54,019 bases of DNA from an uncultured Christensenellaceae bacterium (GTDB taxonomy: Bacteria; Bacillota; Clostridia; Christensenellales; CAG-314), in the NCBI GenBank assembly GCA_910587795.1, contig CAJUNH010000010.1, positions 1 through 54,019 of the forward strand. Direction: 5' to 3'. Shown in pieces: positions 26,819-34,975 of this stretch (positions are counted from its first letter, which is position 1; every line of letters starts with the position of its first letter). The translations under genes and the position numbers were made by a program. Below the pieces are notes generated by a model, which saw only the letters and a program-made list of their open reading frames with translations, was not told where the DNA came from and ran no database searches.

Positions 26819-27574
26819 ATGAACACCAACGAGCTGGCATTTTTTACAAGTAGCGTCAATAGGTTGATAGAGGGGCAGTTAATATTGGTCGACAAACACA
26901 TTGCAACCGTCTTAAAAAGTGTTGCAAAGTCGCCCACGCTTTGCCGCGCATTGACTAATACTCTTAAAAATATGTCGTACGCCACCGAGTTTTCCCGTGC
27001 GCGCGTTACCTGGACGAGCGCGGACGGTATAAAGGAAAGCAGGCTTAAACTGCCCGTAGACCGCAACCGACAGTTTGCGTTTGTGGTATGTTTGCTAACC
27101 GAGGTGGACTGCGGCAAGCGCAACATATTGGATTTTTTGCGCGAATATTATAATGCAGGCACAAACGAACTGAGTTATGCGCGTTTTGCAAGCGAGGTGT
27201 TAAAGCCTTTTAAAGCTGCGGGAGAAAATCTGCTTAGAGAAATAGATCCCGACAGCTTAAACGCTGAGTTTGTTTCTCAGGCGCAGCAGTATTTTTCGGC
27301 AGAAAATATGTATGTAGAAACAAACACTCTTGCCGATATTTTTACTTTAATGGAAGAAGTGCGCTTAACGCTTATCGACCAACATCTAAGCGAAGAAACC
27401 GTTGCGGAAATAGCAACCGTAAGCGAGGCTCTTGTTAATTCTCTGTACCTTAAAAACCCCATAATAGCGCGGGTTTGTTACATTGCGTACAAAAACACCG
27501 TAAAACAATTTGACGTTGTGTCTACTAAACTGGAACAAATAGTTATATTGTTTAATAGAGTGAATTTTAAATAA
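26819..27574 (+). CDS. Unknown 251-residue protein coupled to cysE
   Basis: Predicted mostly alpha-helical, with no membrane segment or signal peptide. I do not recognise a family. It has a small beta patch near 55-85 (ATEFSRARVTW, then ESRLKLPVDRNRQFAFVVCLL), then long helices to the end. GGGGAAA lies before the ATG, and TATAAT at 26689-26694 is a candidate -10. Its stop overlaps the cysE start by one base, so the two proteins are made together. A role in cysteine supply or its control is only a guess from this coupling. Confidence 0.7.
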   Translation: MNTNELAFFTSSVNRLIEGQLILVDKHIATVLKSVAKSPTLCRALTNTLKNMSYATEFSRARVTWTSADGIKESRLKLPVDRNRQFAFVVCLLTEVDCGKRNILDFLREYYNAGTNELSYARFASEVLKPFKAAGENLLREIDPDSLNAEFVSQAQQYFSAENMYVETNTLADIFTLMEEVRLTLIDQHLSEETVAEIATVSEALVNSLYLKNPIIARVCYIAYKNTVKQFDVVSTKLEQIVILFNRVNFK

Positions 27575-28167
27575 TGAAAGAAAAAAAGACAGGCTTTTTT
27601 AAATCCATAAAGCAACGCGACCCTGCCGCACGCAGTAATTTGCAGATATTACTGTTTTATCCCGGAGTAAAGGCGGTAATTAGGTATAGAATTGCGAATT
27701 TTTTTTACAGAATAAAATTTAAATTTATTGCGCGGTGGATATCGTATTCGGCGCGGTTTTGGACGGGGATAGAAATCCACCCATCGGCGCAAATAGGCAA
27801 AAACCTGTTTATCGACCACGGTATGGGCGTTGTGATAGGCGAAACCGCCAAAATAGGAGATAATTGCACGATTTATCAGGGCGCAACGCTCGGCGGTACA
27901 GGTAAGGAACGCGGCAAACGTCACCCGACGTTAAAGGATAACGTAACCGTCGGCGCGGGCGCAAAGGTACTGGGGAATATTACGATAGGAAACAACGTTA
28001 AAATAGGTGCAAATTCCGTAGTGCTTACCGACGTTCCCGACGATTGCACCGTGGTGGGCGTAGGGCGTATTATTCCGCGCGGACAAAACGGCAAATGCGG
28101 CTGTTTGTCGTGCGACGGCAAAACTTGCTGTCCGTCCGTCGGTGAAGGAAAAGATACTTCAGCTTAA
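27574..28167 (+). CDS. cysE: Serine O-acetyltransferase
   Basis: 197 residues. It transfers acetyl from acetyl-CoA to L-serine, the first step of cysteine synthesis. A short helical N-terminus leads into a left-handed parallel beta-helix of hexapeptide repeats from about residue 65. Family landmarks are EIHPSAQIGKNLFIDHG, VVIGETAKIGDNCTIYQG and TLGGTGKERGKRHP with the active-site His. A Cys-rich C-terminal tail (CGCLSCDGKTCC) is unusual and could bind metal or act in redox control; that is inference. The start overlaps the preceding stop by one base. No cysK is nearby. Confidence 0.93.
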   Translation: MKEKKTGFFKSIKQRDPAARSNLQILLFYPGVKAVIRYRIANFFYRIKFKFIARWISYSARFWTGIEIHPSAQIGKNLFIDHGMGVVIGETAKIGDNCTIYQGATLGGTGKERGKRHPTLKDNVTVGAGAKVLGNITIGNNVKIGANSVVLTDVPDDCTVVGVGRIIPRGQNGKCGCLSCDGKTCCPSVGEGKDTSA

Positions 28168-28262
28168 ATTACGCTTTAAATGTTATAATAATATTGTTTG
28201 TGTACGACATAATTAAAAACCGTTAATTAACTCATTAACATAAAAATTACAGCGAGGACGTT

Positions 28263-29126
28263 ATGAAAATTAAAATCTGTGCCGACAGCACTTGCGATTT
28301 GTCTGTCGAACTTATACAAAAATACAACGTAGGAATAATGCCTTTGCACGTTGCCTTGGGAAACGACGACCGTTTGGACGGCGTAACAATTCAACCGCAG
28401 GATATTTACGATTATTACGCAAAGTGTAAAAAGCTTCCCCGAAGCGGAGCGCGCAGCGCGGAAGAATACAAAGAGTTTTTTGAAGGATTTTTAAACGAAG
28501 GTTACGACGCCGTGGTGCATTACGATATTTCTGCGGATATGTCGGGATCGTTTGATAACGCGACCGTAGCCGCTTCGCAGCTTAAAAACGTTTATGTGGT
28601 GGACAGCCGCAATTTGTCTACAGGTACGGGTTTGTTGGTTTTAGACGGGTGCGATATGGCATTGCAGGGTATGTCCGCAGAAAAGATTGCCGAGCGGAGC
28701 TATAAACGGGCGTCGGCGGTAAAGGCGTCGTTTATCATAGACAAGCTGGAATTTTTGTATAAAGGCGGACGTTGCAGTTCGCTTGCATATTTGGGCGCAA
28801 ATCTGCTGCAAATCAACCCCGTAATCGAAGTTACGGACGGGCGAATGGGTATTGCCGCCAAACCTATGGGACGGTATCTCCGCTGTATAGAAAAATATGC
28901 CGGCTGGGTGCGCGAAAATTGCACTTCGCCGGACAAAACGCGCTGTTTTGTCACGCACACCAAAATGGACGGCGGTTTGACGGAAAAAGTGATGCAAACG
29001 GTAAAAAGCTGGGGCATATTCGACGAAGTACTGGAAACGACTGCCGGCTGCACGGTAACCACTCACTGCGGCAGTAATACGATAGGCATTTTGTTTATTA
29101 ACGACGCGCAAAGTAAATTAAGTTAA
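28263..29126 (+). CDS. DegV family protein (fatty-acid binding)
   Basis: 287 residues. KICADSTCDLSVELIQKYNV at the start is the DegV hallmark. YDISADMSGSFDNA contains the conserved Ser-x-Ser-type fatty-acid headgroup contact, and DSRNLSTGTGLLVLDG and RCSSLAYLGANLLQINPVIE complete the family pattern. In Gram-positive bacteria such proteins (FakB-type) bind fatty acids for phosphorylation by FakA; FakA is not in this window, and many DegV paralogues have other or unknown ligands. GAGGA lies before the ATG, and a terminator follows. Confidence 0.92.
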   Translation: MKIKICADSTCDLSVELIQKYNVGIMPLHVALGNDDRLDGVTIQPQDIYDYYAKCKKLPRSGARSAEEYKEFFEGFLNEGYDAVVHYDISADMSGSFDNATVAASQLKNVYVVDSRNLSTGTGLLVLDGCDMALQGMSAEKIAERSYKRASAVKASFIIDKLEFLYKGGRCSSLAYLGANLLQINPVIEVTDGRMGIAAKPMGRYLRCIEKYAGWVRENCTSPDKTRCFVTHTKMDGGLTEKVMQTVKSWGIFDEVLETTAGCTVTTHCGSNTIGILFINDAQSKLS

Positions 29127-29186
29127 ACAGCGTATTTTAAGTAAAAAGTATTTTAGCCCGTAATAATTAATATATAAGAATATAAT

Positions 29187-29226
29187 CCGCAAACGGCGCG
29201 TATCTTACGCTGATTGCGGTTTTTTA
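29187..29226 (+). terminator. Terminator after the DegV gene
   Basis: CCGCAA (29187-29192) pairs with TTGCGG (29214-29219), enclosing a further GCGTA-type stem, followed by TTTTTT. Confidence 0.75.
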
Positions 29227-29301
29227 TTGTAAGATATAGGCGGCGCCTTTATCAAATATCCGTGTATAATTTTGTGCGGTTTTGTTTACAATCTAAGCAT
29301 T

Positions 29302-29985
29302 ATGCATGATCTTTTAAAAGTATTGTTATTTTCGTCGTTATCGTACGTTACGCTGTTTGTTATCGCCAAGCTTTTGGGCAAAAAACAGATTGCGGAGCTG
29401 GACTTTATCGATTACGTTACCGGTATATCCATCGGTTCTATCGCCGCCGAAATGGCAACGGAAACAACTACTCCGTTTTATTATTACCTTATATCTATGG
29501 TTATATTTTTCGTCTTTGACTTAATCGTTACGCTGCTTGGGCGCAAAGCAAACTTTTTTAAACGGTTTTTGCGCGGCGTGCCGCTGGTGCTTATCGACCG
29601 AGGCGAAGTGGATTTTGAAAGTCTTAAAAAAAGCAAAATAGACTTTTACGACTTAGTTTCGCTTGCGCGCGAGCAAAACTATTTCGACCTTGAAGATATC
29701 GAGTACGCCATTTTTGAAACAAACGGACAGCTTAGCATTTTGCCTAAGGATAACGCCCGTCCTTTAAAGCGCGAAGACTTTAACGCAATCCCCGAAGAGG
29801 AAGCGTCTATCCCTAATTACGTGGTGGTGGACGGACAAATAAGCGGATATGCTTTGAGCGAACTCAAACAGGACAAGAAATGGCTTAAAGCCAAATTGCA
29901 GGAAGAGGACGCGGAACTTAATAAAATTTTGTACGCAATATACGACGAACAAACCGATAAACTGACCGTAAAGTTAAAAAAATAA
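29302..29985 (+). CDS. DUF421 (YetF-like) membrane protein
   Basis: 227 residues from the ATG at 29302; a GTG ten codons earlier is too close to the probable -10 TATAAT (29265-29270) and would be at or before the transcript start. Three membrane helices in residues 1-85 are followed by a cytoplasmic domain containing ELDFIDYVTGISIGSIAAEMA, the conserved DUF421 segment, and a C-terminal YetF-type domain (FYDLVSLAREQNYFDLEDIEYAIFE). The family is widespread in Firmicutes, and YetF-like proteins are linked to spore membranes in Bacillus; function is unresolved. The ribosome binding site is poor. A terminator follows. Confidence 0.88.
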   Translation: MHDLLKVLLFSSLSYVTLFVIAKLLGKKQIAELDFIDYVTGISIGSIAAEMATETTTPFYYYLISMVIFFVFDLIVTLLGRKANFFKRFLRGVPLVLIDRGEVDFESLKKSKIDFYDLVSLAREQNYFDLEDIEYAIFETNGQLSILPKDNARPLKREDFNAIPEEEASIPNYVVVDGQISGYALSELKQDKKWLKAKLQEEDAELNKILYAIYDEQTDKLTVKLKK

Positions 29986-30402
29986 TTTGATCGTATTAGA
30001 AGTCCATTTCGGTATGTCTGCCATAAATGACAATGAATTGCGGCAAACAAATTCGATATGTCATATAAACGGTACAGAGGTATAAAAAAAACGTTTTTAA
30101 ATTTAATATCGATATTTTTCTTGCGCATTGCGTAAAAGTAAAATAAATATTAAACGCGTGCAAAGAAAAACGATAAAAAGCGCAAAACAGATAAGTTTTA
30201 TGTGTTTCTGCGTTTTTTGCCGTTTCCGTGCGCTAAAATATAGTTATATGTTACAAAGCTTACTCATAAAATACAATAAGTAAAACGGTAAAATAACCGT
30301 AAATTACTGCCTTAAAGTATTTGTCACACAATTACTAAAATTTCGACATTTTTGTAAAAAGTTTTTTATCGTAACTTATGATATATTGTAAAGGAGTTGT
30401 GC
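29986..30402. other. Noncoding region upstream of the deacetylase gene
   Basis: About 415 AT-rich bases. It contains the terminator at 30175-30218. Nothing else recognisable was found, and I could not assign the deacetylase promoter. Confidence 0.5.
30175..30218 (+). terminator. Rho-independent terminator after the DUF421 gene
   Basis: Ten-bp stem AAAAAGCGCA (30175-30184) with TGCGTTTTTT (30209-30218), one G-T pair, ending in T residues. Confidence 0.65.
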
Positions 30403-31149
30403 ATGAAAAAAACAATAGCGGCAATAGCCGTTTCGCTTTGCTGCGTAATGGTTGCGGCTTTTATCGGCGGAATATCGTCCGCATATGCGGAAGGGCGTAA
30501 AGTACCCGTTTACTGTGTAGACAGAAGCGACAATTACGTGGCGATAAGCTTTGACGCCGCCTGGGGCGCGGATAAAACGCGTCAAATTATGGACGTATGC
30601 GAAAGCTACAACGTTAAAGCGACGTTTTTTTTAGTGGGTTTTTGGATAGACAAGTACCCCGAAATGGTTGCGGAAATTTCTTCGCGCGGGTTTGAAATAG
30701 GCACCCACAGCGAAACGCACCCTCAAATGAGCAAACTGGACGAAAAAAAGATCAACAGCGAACTTACATCGTCTTGCCGCAAAATAGCGGATATTACGGG
30801 AAAACCCGTGCAGCTGTTCCGTCCGCCGTTCGGCGATTACAACAATAGACTGTTAAACGTTGCCGACGAACTGGGCTTGTATACAATCCAGTGGAGCGTA
30901 GACAGCTTAGACTGGAAGGGTTTGTCCGCCGTGCAGATTGCCGAACGCGTTCAAAAGGCGCAAAGCGGCGATATAATTTTGTGCCACAACAACAGCGACC
31001 ATATCGTAGAGGCGTTACCGCTGATATTCGAGGCGTTGCAGCTTAAAAAACTTAAATTTTGTACCATTGGCGAGCTGATTTATACGGATAATTATTATAT
31101 AGACGGCACCGGTAAGCAGATAAGCAAGTCAAACGGTAATAACGCATAA
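30403..31149 (+). CDS. Secreted polysaccharide deacetylase, PdaB-like
   Basis: 248 residues from the ATG at 30403, with AAGGAG at 30391-30396. A signal peptide or N-terminal anchor covers 1-30. The NodB-type domain has the variant motif FDAAWG (about 50-55) in place of TFDDG, as in sporulation-linked PdaB-type enzymes. His102 and His106 in HSETHP are metal ligands, and LFRPPFGDYNN is the RPP-x-G motif. IQWSVDSLDW and GDIILCHN (catalytic His) complete it. It likely deacetylates amino sugars of cell-wall or spore-cortex glycan outside the membrane. The start choice drops two residues from the longest frame. Confidence 0.9.
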   Translation: MKKTIAAIAVSLCCVMVAAFIGGISSAYAEGRKVPVYCVDRSDNYVAISFDAAWGADKTRQIMDVCESYNVKATFFLVGFWIDKYPEMVAEISSRGFEIGTHSETHPQMSKLDEKKINSELTSSCRKIADITGKPVQLFRPPFGDYNNRLLNVADELGLYTIQWSVDSLDWKGLSAVQIAERVQKAQSGDIILCHNNSDHIVEALPLIFEALQLKKLKFCTIGELIYTDNYYIDGTGKQISKSNGNNA

Positions 31150-31209
31150 CGCTGATAAGATTAAAATAAATCTACACAAGCTTTAAAAAAACTTAGGAAG
31201 GTAAAGTAT

Positions 31210-31842
31210 ATGAACACGATTATGACAAACAACACAATTACTTTAAGCGGTAAAGTAGTAAGTCAACCCGTATTTTCGCACGAAGTGTTCGGCGAAAAGT
31301 TTTACGAGGTTTCCCTGTCTGTAAAACGTCTAAGCGGTATGGAAGACGTTCTGCCTATTTCCGTATCCGAGCATTTGCTGGGCGAGTATCTTGCCGAGGG
31401 TAACGACGTAACAATAAAGGGACAGTTTCGCAGCTATAACAAAATTATAGGCGACCGCAGTAAGCTGATGCTTACGGTGTTTGCGCGGGACGTTATGCCT
31501 TTTGACGAGGACTTAAACCCTAATATGATGGAATTGACGGGCTATATTTGCAAGCAGCCCATATACCGTACAACGCCTTTTAACAGAGAAATCTGCGATT
31601 TGCTTATTGCCGTCAACCGTCAGTACAACAAAAGCGATTATATCCCCTGCATTGTGTGGGGACGCAATGCGCGTTTTGCCGGCAATCTGTCTGTGGGCGA
31701 ACATATCAGCGTAGTAGGGCGCGTACAGTCGCGTAATTATCAAAAGCGTTTGGACGACGATACCGTCGTCACACGCACGGCGTACGAAGTATCGGTCAGT
31801 AAAATCACCGTATTAAAAGAATCCGCAGCTGCCGATAACTAA
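31210..31842 (+). CDS. Single-stranded-DNA-binding-like protein with two OB folds
   Basis: 210 residues with two OB-fold domains in tandem. The first (ITLSGKVVSQPVFSHEVFGE, then VSLSVKRLSG) and second (MELTGYICKQPIYRTTPFNR, then CDLLIAVNRQYNKSDYIPCIVWGRNA) both show the SSB pattern of a first strand with Gly, a basic turn, and WG-R-A near the end. It lacks the acidic Pro/Gly-rich tail of housekeeping SSB that recruits replication partners. Such double-OB proteins occur in Clostridia and are usually annotated only as SSB family. It lies about 2.6 kb before the phage-derived region, but nothing ties it to that. Confidence 0.75.
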   Translation: MNTIMTNNTITLSGKVVSQPVFSHEVFGEKFYEVSLSVKRLSGMEDVLPISVSEHLLGEYLAEGNDVTIKGQFRSYNKIIGDRSKLMLTVFARDVMPFDEDLNPNMMELTGYICKQPIYRTTPFNREICDLLIAVNRQYNKSDYIPCIVWGRNARFAGNLSVGEHISVVGRVQSRNYQKRLDDDTVVTRTAYEVSVSKITVLKESAAADN

Positions 31843-32148
31843 AATTCGGCGTCTTGTTTTCAATAATAAATTACGTCAATCGGTTTAAATCAAATATAAT
31901 TATGTTCAGTAAATAAAACGGTTGTTACTTTCGTACGGTAAATTTTGACGCTTTTAAAAGCTGCGTAAAGCCGCAGGCACGTACAACACACTGTAATAAG
32001 GAAAAAACAATTTTAGTGTAACGTATTTTAAAGTATATAAGTAATAAAAACTCCCGCAGTCTGTGCGGGAGTTTTTGTATTTGTATAAGTAAATTTCGTG
32101 CCCGAACTGTTTTTATTTCGGCGGCGGTGCCGCCGTATGCCGTTAAAA
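31843..32148. other. Spacer between convergent genes
   Basis: 306 AT-rich bases between the SSB-like gene and the minus-strand SH3 protein gene. The only recognisable element is the bidirectional terminator at 32046-32076. Confidence 0.5.
32046..32076. terminator. Bidirectional terminator
   Basis: Perfect 13-bp stem AAAAACTCCCGCA (32046-32058) with TGCGGGAGTTTTT (32064-32076). A and T flanks let it work in both directions. Confidence 0.88.
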
Positions 32149-33987
32149 TCAGTTTTTGTTGGCGCGTATTTTCTTTTTACGTTTAAAATATACCGTAATT
32201 AAAATTACCGCAAGCACGATAGCAAAGGCAAGCAGACTTATACCCACAATGGAATTAGTCGTCATATCGTGTACGCCGATAAGTCTGTTTGCTTCTATAT
32301 AACCGAAGTCGCATTTTCCGTTCGTATGCTGTACCATAACGAAGGCAACGCCGTTTTCGGCAGAAATAAGATCTACTTTATCTCCGGAATACAATTTAAG
32401 TACGTTGCCGTCTGCGTCCGCAACCGTTTCCCCCTCTTCTAAGTCTGGGGTGGCGTAAAGACTTACGGCATTAAACAAACTGGAATTAATTTTGCGCAGC
32501 CCTTCTGTTTCGAGTTCGGTATCTGTTTCGTCGCGGACAATGTGAAATTTGCCTACCGATTCTTTCTTTACAAAACCCGTTTTTCCTTCGTCGAAGGAAA
32601 TGTAGTACCAAATTTGCTCGCCCTCTTTAAATTCCTGCAATACTTTAACAGGTTTCATATTCTCGGCGGTTTGCGTAAACTGTGTTTGGCTTGCCGAGCT
32701 TATGGGCAGGTCGTATATATACACGCTGTTTAGCGACGTAAACTTTGTTTCGTAACTGTAACCTTCCTCGCCCACGCGGTTGTCTATCACGGTGATTTTA
32801 GGGTCGGTTTCGGGAGTGGCGTTATCCGCAGATTTTTTAACCCAACCGAATTTATCTCCCGTCATTACATAGTAATAGTGGCTGTTTACGTCGTTATCGT
32901 AACCTAAAATGATGTATTCCGTAGCGTTGGTAATTATTTCCTCAATACTGTTTTTTGCGTTTGTTTTGTATACGATATTAGTGGGATATCCGTTGGAGCG
33001 CGCTAACGTATAATCGGTAAAAGCGGTGGGGACGGTGTAATTTACAATATCGCTGCCGATTGTATAAGTTACGCCGTAGCCGTTTTCTCCTTTTGTATAC
33101 ATATCTATTTTATTGATGCCGTCGTTTAAAATAAATAACGTTTCGCCGTGCAGAGCAACGTCTGCAATCGTTTTATTACTCGTATCGTCGATTAACGTTT
33201 CCAATGCGTTGCCTTGCAGCGGTTGGTTGTTTGTCCAGTATCCCATTGTAATGTCGTTAACGTATTTTATACTGTGGTCGGTAAAAAACGCAACGTTATT
33301 TTTGTAGGTAATCAACCCTTTGGGTTCGTTATTAAAAGACAACGTTTGCTCCAAAAACGCCGCGTTATTTGTATCGTAGCCGCCGCACACGTAGTCCGTT
33401 CCGTCTTGATGTGCGTAGTATACCACGCCGTTTAACGCAACGCAGCCCTTTGTATTTGTAAGTATACCCTGAGTTGTGGGCAGGTAGTTGTTTTCTCCGC
33501 GTACGCGCAGCAAACGGTCTGTCAGAGCATAGTAGGTTTCCGCTTGGTTAAATATGCCTTTAACAAAGCCTTTTACGGTTTTGTCAAAAACATAGGAAGC
33601 TTTAACGGAAGGCTCTTTGTCCTCTGTTACGTTCAGCACTGCAACGGTCGCGCCCATTGCCGCGTACAGCTCGGTATCGTTATCGCTGAATAATCCCGTT
33701 ATAACTCCGTCCCACTCGTACGTGCGTGTTAAAGAGGGTATGTTGCCGCCGATATCAAAGTACAGCAAAGCGGTTTTGCCGTCCTCTATATTGTCCGCAA
33801 CGTACAGTCTGTCGCCCATTACCGTAATGGCGGTGGGGTTAATAAAGTGTATCGAATCAGGCGTATTCGGGGCGTCTGCGGCGTACGCTTCTGCCGTCGG
33901 TAAAAAGCAGGCGAAGAGTACTGCCGTAATCAAAACAATTATTAATATAAAGATAGGTTGCCGCCTTAGGCAAGATATTTTTTTCAT
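32149..33987 (-). CDS. Large secreted protein with SH3-like repeats and a C-terminal membrane anchor
   Basis: 612 residues from the ATG at 33985-33987, chosen because GAGGAAC lies just upstream; the longest frame adds 11 residues. A signal peptide ends near AEAYA (about residue 36). Residues about 45-330 show repeated short beta segments (ITVMGDRLYVADN, then GLFSDNDTELYAAMG, GLITYKNNVAFFTDH, VALHGETLFILND) suggestive of a beta-propeller. Two or three SH3-like segments follow (YYYVMTGDKFGWVKK, IWYYISFDEGKTGFVKKE, FGYIEANRLIG). One membrane helix and a basic tail KRKKKIRANKN end the protein. It is displayed outside the cell and anchored at its C-terminus. Bacterial SH3 domains often bind peptidoglycan. 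The same plan recurs at 34974-35720. It runs divergent from the phage-type regulator. Confidence 0.8.
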   Translation of the reverse strand: MKKISCLRRQPIFILIIVLITAVLFACFLPTAEAYAADAPNTPDSIHFINPTAITVMGDRLYVADNIEDGKTALLYFDIGGNIPSLTRTYEWDGVITGLFSDNDTELYAAMGATVAVLNVTEDKEPSVKASYVFDKTVKGFVKGIFNQAETYYALTDRLLRVRGENNYLPTTQGILTNTKGCVALNGVVYYAHQDGTDYVCGGYDTNNAAFLEQTLSFNNEPKGLITYKNNVAFFTDHSIKYVNDITMGYWTNNQPLQGNALETLIDDTSNKTIADVALHGETLFILNDGINKIDMYTKGENGYGVTYTIGSDIVNYTVPTAFTDYTLARSNGYPTNIVYKTNAKNSIEEIITNATEYIILGYDNDVNSHYYYVMTGDKFGWVKKSADNATPETDPKITVIDNRVGEEGYSYETKFTSLNSVYIYDLPISSASQTQFTQTAENMKPVKVLQEFKEGEQIWYYISFDEGKTGFVKKESVGKFHIVRDETDTELETEGLRKINSSLFNAVSLYATPDLEEGETVADADGNVLKLYSGDKVDLISAENGVAFVMVQHTNGKCDFGYIEANRLIGVHDMTTNSIVGISLLAFAIVLAVILITVYFKRKKKIRANKN

Positions 33988-34315
33988 AAGTTCCTCTTTG
34001 TACGGTTGCATATTGGTCATGTGCAGCCGAATTTAAAGCTTTTGTGTTGTGCCTGCGCAGTAAAGCGCATATTTATTTACATTATATTACAATATGCGTT
34101 TTTTTTCAACTTTTTTCGCGTTATTTGTTTGCGTTACAGTCAGCCGATTAGATCGTTTTTGCTTTATTAGTATCTTCCATTTTGTTATAAAATACAAGTT
34201 TTGTGCAAGATGTATAACATTAGTATTCGTTACTATTCGATTGGCAGTAAAATCTGCCCTTTTATATTATAAAAAATAAAAAATTTAAAAAAAATTGGGC
34301 AAAAAAATTAAAAAC

Positions 34316-34331
34316 TGACAAACAGTTGTCA
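34316..34331. promoter_or_regulatory. Perfect 16-base palindrome, candidate operator
   Basis: TGACAA, four bases (ACAG), TTGTCA, upstream of a TATAAT at 34344-34349. The symmetry and position fit a repressor or activator site. The DNA-binding protein is unknown; the regulator directly downstream is one candidate. Confidence 0.55.
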
Positions 34332-34352
34332 TATTTACTGTGATATAATTTT

Positions 34353-34381
34353 TTCATAAAATCGAACAAAAGTTCTATAAT
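34353..34381 (+). promoter_or_regulatory. Promoter of the sigma/ArpU-like regulator
   Basis: TTCATA (34353-34358), a 17-base spacer and perfect TATAAT (34376-34381). The spacer contains the LexA-like box, so a bound repressor would block polymerase. Confidence 0.55.
34363..34376. promoter_or_regulatory. LexA (DinR)-like SOS box
   Basis: CGAAC, four A, GTTCT. The Gram-positive LexA site is CGAAC-N4-GTTC with some freedom at the last bases. This site keeps every core position and abuts the -10 hexamer. It suggests DNA-damage control of the regulator and, through it, of the capsid cassette. Proof would need LexA binding or induction data. Confidence 0.55.
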
Positions 34382-34417
34382 ACGTTCGGTTTGAAATAGA
34401 AAAAGGGAGGTGAACGC

Positions 34418-34852
34418 ATGAGTCACGAATTGACAATGCTGCGCGGTTACAAACGTATGCGTAAGCTTTATAATATTTATGCAAAGGAGGCTCGCGTAAG
34501 AGCGGTAAAGTCGCATACCGATTTAACCGCGCAAGGAGGAACGATGGGGCAAATAGAAGGGATATGCGCGATATTGCGTTTGCGTGACGCATGCAGTCTT
34601 TTTTGTAAAGCCGTTGCAGACGGACTGACGGTTATAGATAACGAATTCCGCAAGCTGCTTACGCACGCATATATTTTACGCATTCCCGCCGATGTTTTGG
34701 TTTTGCGCTACGGAATTAGCCGTTCCGCGCTGTACCGTAAGTTACAGCAAGCGCGCAGGCAGTTTAAGCGCGCGCTGATAAACTTAGGCTTTGACGAATA
34801 CTGGTTGGCAAATAACTACGCCGACTATTTTATTGCAAACCGCAATTCTTAG
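34418..34852 (+). CDS. Sigma-region-4/ArpU-RinA-like phage regulator
   Basis: 144 residues, very basic. The C-terminal third (AYILRIPADVLVLRYGISRSALYRKLQQARRQFKRAL) is a helix-turn-helix of the sigma-70 region-4 type, as in the RinA/ArpU regulators that switch on late packaging genes in Firmicutes phages. The N-terminal two thirds are helical. A very strong ribosome binding site (AAGGGAGGTG) precedes the ATG. It lies upstream of the packaging cassette, separated by one gene on the other strand, and is the only visible candidate to activate it. A small-terminase identity is a less likely alternative, since those also carry HTH domains and sit before the large subunit. Confidence 0.65.
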   Translation: MSHELTMLRGYKRMRKLYNIYAKEARVRAVKSHTDLTAQGGTMGQIEGICAILRLRDACSLFCKAVADGLTVIDNEFRKLLTHAYILRIPADVLVLRYGISRSALYRKLQQARRQFKRALINLGFDEYWLANNYADYFIANRNS

Positions 34853-34947
34853 CGATTGTGCTCAACCGACATGCGGATTGAAAAACGTTTTTATAAAAGA
34901 TTAAAAAACTATTAAGCAACGCTGTATTCTTTTTATTTAACGATAAG

Positions 34948-34975
34948 AAAAAGGCGCGGCGACGCAGCGCTTTTT
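34948..34975. terminator. Terminator between the regulator and the convergent SH3 gene
   Basis: AAAAA-GCGC (34948-34957, one bulged G) pairs with GCGCTTTTT (34967-34975). It overlaps the stop codon of the minus-strand gene and ends the regulator transcript. The cassette beyond is therefore not simply read through from the regulator. Confidence 0.65.

Larger units (their letters stand above)
33988..34417. other. Divergent control region between the large SH3 gene and the phage-type regulator
   Basis: 430 AT-rich bases. It holds the leftward promoter of the SH3 protein (not assigned) and, at its right end, a palindrome at 34316-34331, a candidate -10 at 34344-34349, a LexA-like box at 34363-34376, and the TATAAT at 34376-34381 that serves the regulator. 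Confidence 0.6.

Noticed and set aside
34326..34349. TTGTCA and TATAAT as one promoter
   Set aside because: The spacer is only 12 bases, too short for a sigma-A promoter; the hexamer is better explained as half of the palindrome.
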